The position numbers and the translations under genes are program-made. Shown one piece after another: positions 25,216 to 32,580 of a stretch of DNA of 38,751 nt. The DNA lies in assembly GCA_031292755.1 (NCBI GenBank), contig JARLGM010000049.1, positions 1-38,751 on the forward strand, given 5' to 3'. The notes below the pieces were generated by a model, which saw nothing but the letters and a program-made list of their open reading frames with translations, did not search any database and had not been told where the DNA came from. The first letter of the stretch is position 1. Every line of letters starts with the position of its first letter. This DNA comes from Candidatus Sulfopaludibacter sp. GTDB lineage: Bacteria > Acidobacteriota > Terriglobia > Bryobacterales > Bryobacteraceae.

Positions 25216-26375
25216 ACAGGCATTTGTCGCATCAAGGAGTTTCTATGTACCTCATCGGTGACGTTAGCTTCGAAGAGCGCCAACACGCGGAGCAGTGTGC
25301 CGTGTGCCAGGCAAAAATCGCCCGGCTCGCTGGCCCTCTTTCGCACTTCCGCGGAGCCATCCGCAACTGGAGCGAACAGGCGCGGGCCAAGGGCCGTGCC
25401 GCCGAACTGCATTGGACGGTGATCCCCGCCGCGGACCATCTGGAGCGTCTGCTGCTGCCGGCATCGGTCGATGCGCCGTGGTATCGCTCGTTCGGGAGCA
25501 ACCTGCGCGACCTCCTGGCTCCCGAGCATCCACTGCCGGACATCACCTCGAAGCCGGTTCTGGTCCGCGACATCTGGGGGCAGTACGGCAGGCAGAAGCG
25601 GTCGTGGGTAATGTCGGTGGGACTGCAATCCGCCGCCGTACTCCTGCTCTTCACCGTGGCGTCCACCAGGGTTGTGCAACAAAAGTTTGTCCAAATGATG
25701 CCGCTGGTCCTGCCCGACAGTGTGTCCTTCGAGGCCAAGCCGGCTCCCCGCACAGAGCAGGGCGGCGGCGGTGGCGGGGACCGCTCGTTCCTGCCGGCCA
25801 ACAAAGGCCGTCTGCCGAAAGCGGCCCTGCGGCAGTTTGTGCCGCCATCGGCTGTGACCGCGAATCTCGACCCCAAACTGGTTATGGAGCCCTCCATTCT
25901 GGCGCCTCCCGACGTGAACCTGCCGCAAGTCAACATGCCGAATTATGGCGATCCTTTGGGTAAGATCGGGCCGCCCGCAAATGGCACCGGATCCGGCGGC
26001 GGGATCGGATCGGGCAAGGGCGGCGGAGTCGGCCCGGGTACGGGCGGCGGCACAGGCCCGGGGGAAGGCGGCGGATTCGGAGGCGGCGTGTTCCGCGTGG
26101 GCGGCGGCGTGACGGCGCCGGCCCTGATCTTCAAGGTCGAGCCCGAATACTCCGAAGAAGCCCGCAAGGCCAAATATCAGGGGATCGTCACGCTGTATGT
26201 GGAAGTGGACCCCGCCGGCAGGGCCTCCCATATCCGGGTGATGCACGGCCTGGGCCTCGGCCTGGATGAAAAGGCCATCGAAGCTGTGAGGAAATGGCGG
26301 TTCTCGCCCGGCAGGAAGGACGGCAGGCCCGTTACCGTGGCCGCCACTATCGAAGTAAACTTCCGGCTGCTTTAA
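25212..26375 (+). CDS. Anti-sigma-like zinc-finger protein fused to a TonB C-terminal domain
   Basis: 387 residues, translationally coupled to the ECF sigma gene. Residues 25-32 (HAEQCAVC, H-x3-C-x2-C) form the zinc-binding signature of anti-sigma factors. A single membrane helix spans about 131-151 (SWVMSVGLQSAAVLLLFTVA). The periplasmic part has a long Gly-rich linker (about 255-300, GGG-rich with few prolines) and then a complete TonB C-terminal domain (about 303-387: FKVEPEYSEEARKAKYQGIV ... KAIEAVRKWRFSPG ... VEVNFRLL). This layout suggests a protein that restrains the sigma factor in the cytoplasm while contacting outer-membrane or periplasmic partners through its TonB end. Function is inferred from domain order. 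Confidence 0.8.
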   Translation: MNRHLSHQGVSMYLIGDVSFEERQHAEQCAVCQAKIARLAGPLSHFRGAIRNWSEQARAKGRAAELHWTVIPAADHLERLLLPASVDAPWYRSFGSNLRDLLAPEHPLPDITSKPVLVRDIWGQYGRQKRSWVMSVGLQSAAVLLLFTVASTRVVQQKFVQMMPLVLPDSVSFEAKPAPRTEQGGGGGGDRSFLPANKGRLPKAALRQFVPPSAVTANLDPKLVMEPSILAPPDVNLPQVNMPNYGDPLGKIGPPANGTGSGGGIGSGKGGGVGPGTGGGTGPGEGGGFGGGVFRVGGGVTAPALIFKVEPEYSEEARKAKYQGIVTLYVEVDPAGRASHIRVMHGLGLGLDEKAIEAVRKWRFSPGRKDGRPVTVAATIEVNFRLL

Positions 26376-26430
26376 GTTGAAGCGCCGATAAGAGCGATCC
26401 TTAAGTTCAAAAAGACCGCTTACTAAGGTG

Positions 26431-26464
26431 CGCGGCTCTGTAGATTCAGTGTGTTAGAGCCGCG
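26431..26464. terminator. Hairpin between convergent genes, possible bidirectional terminator
   Basis: CGCGGCTCT (26431-26439) and AGAGCCGCG (26456-26464) are perfect 9-bp inverted repeats with a 16-nt loop. They lie midway in the 120-nt gap between the convergent anti-sigma/TonB and oxidoreductase genes. No T-run follows on either strand, so the terminator role rests on position and stem stability alone. Confidence 0.45.
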
Positions 26465-26495
26465 ATCGTCGGGGAGCGGGTTTTACCACGGACTG

Positions 26496-27824
26496 CTACA
26501 CCTTTTCCGGCACCACAAAGGGCTTGCGATACGCCCGGGTCAGCAGCTTATTCGCTTCGGGATCCCCCGTGCAGGTCATGGTGTTGGCATCGAAGTGGAC
26601 CGTGCGTCCCACCTTGTAGGAGATGTTCGCCAGGTGCACCAGCACGGTGGACGCGGCGCCTTCTTCGATTTCGGCGTGCAGGTCTTCGCGCTTGCGGCTC
26701 TTGACCGCGTCGATGAAGTTGGCAAAATGGTCGCCGCCCTTGTTGTTCTTCGGTCCGGGCTCCTGCTGCTTGCCAAGCCACGTCTGGTACGAGCTGTAGC
26801 TGTCCATTGTGATGTAGCCCTTGGAGCCGTAGAAGATGTTGCCGATGCTGTCGGAACTGCGCCGCGGGCTGGCGGCCGCGTTCCCCTGGTACGTCGGGTC
26901 GCCCACCGTGGCTTCGTGGTTGCTCATCCAGTGGCGCACTTCGAATTCCAGCATCTTGCGCTTGCCGCCGTCGTTGAACTCGAAGGCGCAGTTCAAGGTG
27001 TTGGGCGTTTCCTGGTCGTCGTCGAACATGAAGTGGCCGCCGATGGCACTGACCTTCACGGGATACTTCACGCCGAGGCCCCAGCGCGCCACATCCATTT
27101 CGTGGATGCCCTGGTTGCCGAGGTCGCCGTTGCCGGTGTCCCAGAACCAATGCCACTTGTAATGAAAACGGTTCTGCGTGAACTGGTGCATGGGGGAAGG
27201 GCCGGTCCACAGGTCGTAATCCACTCCGGCGGGCACGGGTTCAGGGAGCGCATGGCCGATGGTGTCGCGCCACTTGAAGCACAGGCCGCGAGCCATATAG
27301 ACATCGCCGATCAGGCCGTCCCGCATGTGCTGCACGGCTTCCTGGATCGCCACCGACGAGCGGATCTGGCTGCCCTGCTGCACCATGCGGTTGTACTTAC
27401 GGGCCGCGGCGACAATCTGTCTGGCTTCAAAGATGTTGTGCGAGCAGGGCTTTTCGACGTACACGTCCTTGCCTGCCTGGCAGGCCCAGATAGTCATCAG
27501 GGTGTGCCAGTGATTCGGCGAGGAAATGGAAATCGCGTCGATGGTTTTGTCTTCCAGCAGCTTGCGGATGTCTTTGTAGGTTTGGGGCTTGGGCTTACCC
27601 AGCTTGTCCAGGATGCTCAGGCCTTTAGCAATATGCGAATCGTCGATATCGCAAATCGCGGCGATCTCGACGTTGGGCAGTTTGCTATAGCCGTTAAGGT
27701 GAGATGGTCCGCGGCCGCCGATGCCGATGCAGGCGATGCGAACGGTGTCGTTTGGCGAAGCAAACGCACTGGATGCGGCACCCAGGGCCGCGGCTGAACT
27801 GACTAAGAAATTTCGTCGATCCAT
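26496..27824 (-). CDS. Gfo/Idh/MocA-family oxidoreductase with a Tat signal
   Basis: A 442-residue NAD(P)-dependent sugar or sugar-acid oxidoreductase. It starts with a twin-arginine signal (MDRRNFLVSSAAALGAASSA), so it should be exported folded with its cofactor. The Rossmann motif is RIACIGIGGRGPSH (residues 29-42), and the catalytic lysine is K125 in YVEKPCSHN. The C-terminal domain includes WFWDTGNGDLGNQGIHEMD, with the His in the substrate site. Exported members are abundant in Acidobacteriota and Planctomycetota, with mostly unknown sugar substrates. ATG at 27824 has GAGGAG upstream; the longer open frame to 28562 is a shadow of the next gene. It lies 38 nt after the dehydrogenase gene on the same strand and may be the last gene of that operon. 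Confidence 0.87.
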   Translation of the reverse strand: MDRRNFLVSSAAALGAASSAFASPNDTVRIACIGIGGRGPSHLNGYSKLPNVEIAAICDIDDSHIAKGLSILDKLGKPKPQTYKDIRKLLEDKTIDAISISSPNHWHTLMTIWACQAGKDVYVEKPCSHNIFEARQIVAAARKYNRMVQQGSQIRSSVAIQEAVQHMRDGLIGDVYMARGLCFKWRDTIGHALPEPVPAGVDYDLWTGPSPMHQFTQNRFHYKWHWFWDTGNGDLGNQGIHEMDVARWGLGVKYPVKVSAIGGHFMFDDDQETPNTLNCAFEFNDGGKRKMLEFEVRHWMSNHEATVGDPTYQGNAAASPRRSSDSIGNIFYGSKGYITMDSYSSYQTWLGKQQEPGPKNNKGGDHFANFIDAVKSRKREDLHAEIEEGAASTVLVHLANISYKVGRTVHFDANTMTCTGDPEANKLLTRAYRKPFVVPEKV

Positions 27825-27862
27825 GGATCTCCTCGTATTTTCCGGCGCTGTCCCCATTATCG

Positions 27863-28819
27863 TTAACCTATCACGTTTCGGGGTGTACCCGCCACGAAGG
27901 AGGATACATTGTCCACGGCAATCTCCATCAGGCGGGATCGCGCCTCGCGCGTGGCCCAGGCGATGTGCGGGGTCACCAGGCAGTTGCGGGCGTGCAGCAG
28001 CGGATTGGTATCCAGGGGCGGTTCGATAGAGAGCACGTCGAGGCCCGCTCCGGCTAGCCGTCCGGCGTTTAGCGCCTCGGCCAGATCCTGATCCACTACC
28101 AGTGGGCCGCGCGAAGTATTGATCAGGAATGCCGATGGCCTCATGAGCGCCAGCGTGCCCGCGTGGATCATGCCCCGCGTTTCCGGGAACAGCGGCGAAT
28201 GCAGGCTCACCACGTCGGATTCGCGCAATGCTTCTTCCAGCGTGGCCCAGCGAAAGCCGGTGTACAGGGGCGCGTCGCCCTGATAGGTGTCGCAGGCAAG
28301 TACGCGCATGCCGAGTGCATCGGCGATGCGGCCGGCCGCGCGGCCAATGCGGCCGAAGCCCACGATCCCCATGGTCTTGCCGGAGAGCTCGATCAGCGGC
28401 GATTTCCAGAAGCTCCAGTCGAGAGACCGCGACCATTCGCCCGCGCGCACCGCCTCGGCATGGAGCTTCACATTGTGGCACAGCTCCAGCAGAAGCGCGA
28501 AGACGAATTGCGCCACCGACGCGCTGGCATAGGTCGGGGCGTTGGTGACCACCACGCCGCACTGCTTGGCCGCCTCCACATCCACCACGTTATAGCCGGT
28601 GGCCAGGACGCCGATGTAGCGCAGTTCGGGCAGTTGGCGGATCGCGTAATCGGGCATTGGGGTCTTGTTGGTGAGGACGATGGCGGCGCCGGCGGCGCGC
28701 CGCACCACTTCGTCCACCATGGTGCGGTCAAAAACCTCCACATCGCCAAATTTCCGCAGTTCGTCCCAGGACAGGTCTCCGGGATTGAGGGCGTAGCCAT
28801 CCAGTACGGTGATTTTCAT
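27863..28819 (-). CDS. D-2-hydroxyacid dehydrogenase, glycerate dehydrogenase (hydroxypyruvate reductase)-like
   Basis: A 318-residue NAD(P)-dependent dehydrogenase. The nucleotide motif is GIVGFGRIGR (151-160). The catalytic set is R237 (NTSRGPLVV), E266 (SIEPP) and H285 (TPHIAWATREARSRL). The segments LATGYNVVD (72-80) and ELSGKTMGIVGFGRIG, and the TPHIAWA-x-x-EAR motif, are those of the HprA/glycerate dehydrogenase branch, which interconverts hydroxypyruvate and D-glycerate. ATG at 28819 overlaps the phosphopantetheinyl transferase stop (ATGA), so it belongs to the same operon as the FkbH-like enzyme, whose family makes glyceryl-carrier protein. The shared glycerate theme is my inference; specificity for other 2-hydroxyacids cannot be excluded. 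Confidence 0.87.
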   Translation of the reverse strand: MKITVLDGYALNPGDLSWDELRKFGDVEVFDRTMVDEVVRRAAGAAIVLTNKTPMPDYAIRQLPELRYIGVLATGYNVVDVEAAKQCGVVVTNAPTYASASVAQFVFALLLELCHNVKLHAEAVRAGEWSRSLDWSFWKSPLIELSGKTMGIVGFGRIGRAAGRIADALGMRVLACDTYQGDAPLYTGFRWATLEEALRESDVVSLHSPLFPETRGMIHAGTLALMRPSAFLINTSRGPLVVDQDLAEALNAGRLAGAGLDVLSIEPPLDTNPLLHARNCLVTPHIAWATREARSRLMEIAVDNVSSFVAGTPRNVIG

Positions 28820-29433
28820 AGTTCCTCTCCGAAGGCGCGGAGCACTACGCTCAACCCGGCGCGGGGCGCCGCCACGGCCGCGGCGTATTCGGGCCCGGCG
28901 TCGATTTCCATGATGGTCCACTCGCCTTCCACTTCTTTGCCCGCGCCCATCATACCCTCGCCGGTGGCCTTGAGCACCGCTTCGGTGCGCGTCCATCGCC
29001 GGAAGAATTCGCGTTCCGGGTTGGGTCCGAAACACGCCGCGAATTCGGCGGCGGCGGTGGGTGGCAGGAAGCGATCGGCGATGCCCAAATAGTCGTCCAG
29101 CGGGCGCAACCGCTCGATATCCACGCCCACTTCGATCTGGAGCGACGCCGCCACCGCCGCCATGCCCTTGGACCGCGAGAGATTGAATTTCAACTCAGGG
29201 AGCGAAGGGAGATACGGCTTGCCGTTCCAGCCCGCCGCGATGGTCAGTTCGGCGGGGGTGAGGGAGCGCAGAATGGCGCGGAGGGCGCGGTGCGCGCGCA
29301 GGTAGCGGCGCTGCAAAACGCCCGATTGGAAGCGGGAAGCGCGCTCGACTTCTTCTGGCGCCGCTTCGGGCAGTGCGTCCTCGCGCAGCTTATCGACAGG
29401 CACCAGCCAGACGTGCAATTCGCCGGAATTCAC
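28816..29433 (-). CDS. Sfp-type 4'-phosphopantetheinyl transferase
   Basis: 205 residues. It transfers phosphopantetheine from CoA to a serine of a carrier protein. Signature residues are present: GVDIERLRP (D105 and E107 bind magnesium) and FFRRWTRTEAVLKATGEGM (W147, E151, K155). WNGKPYLP (69-76) and FNLSRSKG (83-90, usually FNLSHS) form the CoA-binding part. The likely client is the carrier domain at the C-terminus of the FkbH-like protein three genes upstream (serine 605). GTG at 29433 overlaps the thioesterase fusion gene stop (GTGA), and its stop overlaps the dehydrogenase start. Having its own dedicated Sfp enzyme supports secondary-metabolism-type carrier chemistry. Confidence 0.9.
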   Translation of the reverse strand: MNSGELHVWLVPVDKLREDALPEAAPEEVERASRFQSGVLQRRYLRAHRALRAILRSLTPAELTIAAGWNGKPYLPSLPELKFNLSRSKGMAAVAASLQIEVGVDIERLRPLDDYLGIADRFLPPTAAAEFAACFGPNPEREFFRRWTRTEAVLKATGEGMMGAGKEVEGEWTIMEIDAGPEYAAAVAAPRAGLSVVLRAFGEEL

Positions 29434-31376
29434 AGGTCCTCCTCAAGCGCGCGCAAAAAGGCATCGCTTTGCCGCAGGTAGAAATGGCCGCCGGGGAACT
29501 GGCGAACGGCGAAGTGCGCGGTGGTTTGTTCGCCCCAGGCTTCCAGGTGTTCGCGCGTAATGCGTTCGTCGTCCAGGCCGCCATAGGCGCGGAGCGGACA
29601 GGGGAGCGGGGCATCTTCGGCGTACACGTAGTTGCGGTAAAGTGTGGCATCGGCGCGCAGGGCCGGAAGCAGGACGCTCGGGGCAAAGGGCGCGTCCAGC
29701 GGGATGCCTTGCAGGCGGCGCAATTCGCTGAGGAATTCGTCGTCGGTGGGCGGCGGGGGAGGCGAATAGTCCCGGCGATATTGGGGAGCGCGGGCGGCGG
29801 AAGCGATGAGGATGCGCGGCAGCGGACGGCAGCGGCGGCGGAGTTCGCGCGCCAGTTCAAAGGCAATCGCCGCGCCCATGCTGTGGCCGAAGAAGGCGAA
29901 GGGCCGGTCCAGGTAGGGGTCGATAGCCCCGGCCAGCGCGTCGATGAGGGCGCTCATACGAACAAACGGCGCTTCGGCCAGGCGCGATTCACGGCCCGGC
30001 AGGCGCGCCGGGCAAAGGGCCACGCCGGCAGGCTTGCCGGGGAATATGCGCGTGCCGCCGCCGGCGTGGGGGAAGCAGAACAGGCGCTCGCCCTCGGCCG
30101 ATTCGGCGTCCGGAAACCACGCGGCCCGGGGCGCTCGCCGGCGGAGACGCAGGGCCAGCAGCTTGCGCTTCTCGTCGGAGAGGGTGGAAGTTTTTGGAGG
30201 GATCCGTTCGTGCCGCGTGGCGGTGAAGAGAATCCGCTCGAAGGGCTCGACCGAAAGCTGCGCCTGGTAGTTCCGCGCCGCCGCGCGCGAGGCGGCCGAA
30301 ATCTCCCGGTAGTGCGCGCCATCCGACACCAGGCGCTGGAGCGCCTCTACCCAGGGACCGATATCCTGCCGCGGCACCTCGGCGATGGGCACCATCTGGG
30401 AATCCAGCATGGTCTGGTAATGGGCGATGGGTTGCACGGGGAGCAGATACGGGACGCCCATCATGGCTTCGGGGATGCCGCCGGTGTTGGCGGCCAAGAC
30501 CGGCACGCCCCGCAGCAGGGCTTCCAGCACGATCCGCGAGCGCGCTTCGGCCCACAGCGATGGCACCACGAGGACGCGGGTGCGGGCCAGCAGATCGTCG
30601 ATCCGGTCGACCGGGCGAAGGATGGCGACGTTGGGCCGGGCGGCGAGATCGGCGCGATCCTTTTCGGTGGTGCCCCAGGTAGGCACGGCGGCAAACGGCA
30701 GGGCCGGAAAGGCGTCAGCGAGAGCCAGGAAAATGGCGATTCCCTTTACCGCGCAGGGATTCACCATGGTGACGAAGCCCGCAGGGTCAGGTGTAGCCAG
30801 GGGCCCTTCCTGCGGCTCCAGCAGGGAGATGGGAACGTGTGCGGCGGGGATCCCCGACCATCGCTGGACGTAGTCCGCGACGTACTGGCTGACGCACACG
30901 ACGGCATCGGTGGAGCGGATCCGTTCGGCTTTGGCTTCAGAGGGAAAGGCGCAATCCGGTCCAAACGGCACGGCCAGGGTGGCGCGCACCAGGTAGATCG
31001 CGCGGGCCGCATCGGCGCGCAGGGCGGCTTCGAGCAGGAGTTGGGCGGGATCGTCGGTGGAGGTGAGGATGACGTCGGGGTGGAACTCGGCGATCTGCGC
31101 GGTGAACAGGGCGCGGAAATTGCCGGTAGTGACCACGTGAACCGACACGCCGGCGCGCTCGAAGCTGACCACGCCGCCGGTGACGCGGGGAGAGGAAATG
31201 CCGCGGGCGGCCAGGTCGCAAAGGTAACGCTCGGTTTCGCCGAACACGCTGATGCGCGCTACGGCACGGCAGGCGTGGCCGCGCCCCGCCAGCGCTTCCA
31301 GAAGCAGGCGGTTGGATTTATCGCCGCCGCCGTGCGCCGGATAATACTCCGAATTCTGGGCCAGCAGGATGCGCAT
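29430..31376 (-). CDS. GT4 glycosyltransferase fused to a type II thioesterase
   Basis: 648 residues in two clear parts. Residues 1-390 are a GT-B glycosyltransferase of family 4 (MRILLAQNSEYYPAHGGGDK start; sugar-nucleotide motif E277-x7-E285 in LWAEARSRIVLEALLRG; GGIPEA). Residues about 430-648 are an alpha/beta-hydrolase thioesterase of the GrsT/RifR type (LFCFPHAGGGTRIF; nucleophile S499 in FGHSMG; D602 or D603 in GGLDDERIT; H631 in FPGGHFYL). The triad is complete. A basic helical linker (LSDEKRKLLALRLRRR, 399-414) joins them and resembles one at the end of the preceding GT. Type II thioesterases normally act on carrier-bound acyl groups, so the fusion ties sugar transfer to acyl release. 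The start ATG at 31376 shares one base with the upstream stop (TGATG). Confidence 0.87.
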   Translation of the reverse strand: MRILLAQNSEYYPAHGGGDKSNRLLLEALAGRGHACRAVARISVFGETERYLCDLAARGISSPRVTGGVVSFERAGVSVHVVTTGNFRALFTAQIAEFHPDVILTSTDDPAQLLLEAALRADAARAIYLVRATLAVPFGPDCAFPSEAKAERIRSTDAVVCVSQYVADYVQRWSGIPAAHVPISLLEPQEGPLATPDPAGFVTMVNPCAVKGIAIFLALADAFPALPFAAVPTWGTTEKDRADLAARPNVAILRPVDRIDDLLARTRVLVVPSLWAEARSRIVLEALLRGVPVLAANTGGIPEAMMGVPYLLPVQPIAHYQTMLDSQMVPIAEVPRQDIGPWVEALQRLVSDGAHYREISAASRAAARNYQAQLSVEPFERILFTATRHERIPPKTSTLSDEKRKLLALRLRRRAPRAAWFPDAESAEGERLFCFPHAGGGTRIFPGKPAGVALCPARLPGRESRLAEAPFVRMSALIDALAGAIDPYLDRPFAFFGHSMGAAIAFELARELRRRCRPLPRILIASAARAPQYRRDYSPPPPPTDDEFLSELRRLQGIPLDAPFAPSVLLPALRADATLYRNYVYAEDAPLPCPLRAYGGLDDERITREHLEAWGEQTTAHFAVRQFPGGHFYLRQSDAFLRALEEDL

Positions 31377-32575
31377 CAGGGAACCATTTTCCGCTTGTGC
31401 AAGCGCTGCAACAAGAGGGCGCGTTTTTCGGGCGTGAGGGATTCCACGGAAGTTCGCTCGTGGGCCGGCTCCGCGGGCCGCAATTCGGCGAGGTACCGTT
31501 CCATCGCCGCGGAGTCGAGTGCGCCGACGAATGCCAGGGCCGCCCGGCGCGACGCAGCCGATTCCTTTTCGTAAGCGGCGCGGTCCGCGAGCAGTTCTTC
31601 CAGGGCCGCGAACCAGGGCGCGGGGTCGTTCTCCGGGACCACCGGTTTGGGCATGCCAAGCTCGTCGAAAACGGCCTGGTAGCGCTCGATGGTTTTCACG
31701 GGGATCACGTAACGGGTGCCGGCCTTGGCCTCTTTCAGGCCGCCGGAATCGCTGGCCACCACGGGGATGCCGCGCAGCATGTTCTCCATCACGATGAGGC
31801 CGAAACCTTCGTACCACAGGGAGGGCATGAGCAGCACGCGCGTCCCGGCCAGTACGTCGTCAATATCGGGCGCGGGGGGCAGGAAACGCACGTTGGGCAG
31901 GCGTTCCAGCAGGCGGCGATCCTCGGCGGTGGTTCCCCATCCCGGGAGCACGGCGAACTCGTGCGCGGGAAAGCGCTCGGCCACGCGCACAAAAATAGAA
32001 ACGCCCTTCACCGCGCTGGGGTTGATCATCACCACGCGGCCGCGCGCGAAGTTGGCATAGTGCGTGAAGGGGCCTGTGCCGTAGAGCGGCGGATGGATGA
32101 CGGTGGCGGGGCGGCCTAATGCCTGCAGGATGTAGCCGGCCATGTGATGGCCGATGGCCACGATGCCGGCGGCCTCCGCCACCAGGCGCGCGGCCTGCGC
32201 ATCCGGATTCCAACTGGCCGGGCCGAAGGGAAAAAACTGCGGCGTGTGGGCCAGGTACACCACGCGTCCGGCGGCGGAGTGGTGCGCTTCGCGCAATAGC
32301 GCGTGGCCCAGATCTTCGGAGGAGACCAGCACCCAATCGGGACGGAATTCCTGAATCTGCCGGCGCAACGCCAGGACGCGGCGCGCCGGCTCTTCCACGG
32401 CGAGCACCCCGATGGACGCATGGTGGCGCAGTTCCGCGCCCGGGCCGGATGCGCCGCTGACGATGCGGCACTGGTGGCCCTGGCGGGCCAGGTGGTCCAG
32501 CCAGATCAGGTTGCTGCGCGTAGCGCCACCGCGCGGGGGCACGTAGGATGCATTGGCCGTCAGCAGGATGCGCAT
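31376..32575 (-). CDS. GT4-family glycosyltransferase, paralogue of the next gene
   Basis: A 399-residue GT-B fold enzyme. It starts MRILLTANASYVPPRGGATR, contains VVMINPSAVKGVSIFV (181-196) and PGWGTTAEDR (211-220), and has the family EX7E motif E256-x7-E264 (WYEGFGLIVMENMLRGIP) with SGGLKEA. The same blocks in the same order (MRILL, NP-x-AVKG, WGTT, PSLW, GG-x-x-EA) occur in the GT part of the downstream fusion, so the two arose by tandem duplication. The sugar donor and acceptor are unknown. It ends in LTPEKRALLLQRLHKRK (380-396), a motif like those between modules of peptide/polyketide synthases. The start ATG at 32575 is 5 nt after the FkbH-like gene. Confidence 0.86.
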   Translation of the reverse strand: MRILLTANASYVPPRGGATRSNLIWLDHLARQGHQCRIVSGASGPGAELRHHASIGVLAVEEPARRVLALRRQIQEFRPDWVLVSSEDLGHALLREAHHSAAGRVVYLAHTPQFFPFGPASWNPDAQAARLVAEAAGIVAIGHHMAGYILQALGRPATVIHPPLYGTGPFTHYANFARGRVVMINPSAVKGVSIFVRVAERFPAHEFAVLPGWGTTAEDRRLLERLPNVRFLPPAPDIDDVLAGTRVLLMPSLWYEGFGLIVMENMLRGIPVVASDSGGLKEAKAGTRYVIPVKTIERYQAVFDELGMPKPVVPENDPAPWFAALEELLADRAAYEKESAASRRAALAFVGALDSAAMERYLAELRPAEPAHERTSVESLTPEKRALLLQRLHKRKMVP

Positions 32576-32580
32576 CGCCG

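Noticed and set aside
26496..28562. The oxidoreductase frame extended to 688 codons, as if fused to another domain
   Set aside because: The extra N-terminal part is an out-of-frame reading of the dehydrogenase gene. The Tat signal and Shine-Dalgarno fix the start at 27824.
29954..30322. Possible frameshift or separate small gene at the GT-thioesterase junction
   Set aside because: Alternative frames there are Arg/Pro-rich noise, and the main frame is continuous with plausible linker sequence.
29373..31574. A 733-codon plus-strand frame opposite the GT-thioesterase gene
   Set aside because: Its composition is Gly/Arg/Gln-rich and motif-free, while the minus-strand frame shows two complete enzyme domains.
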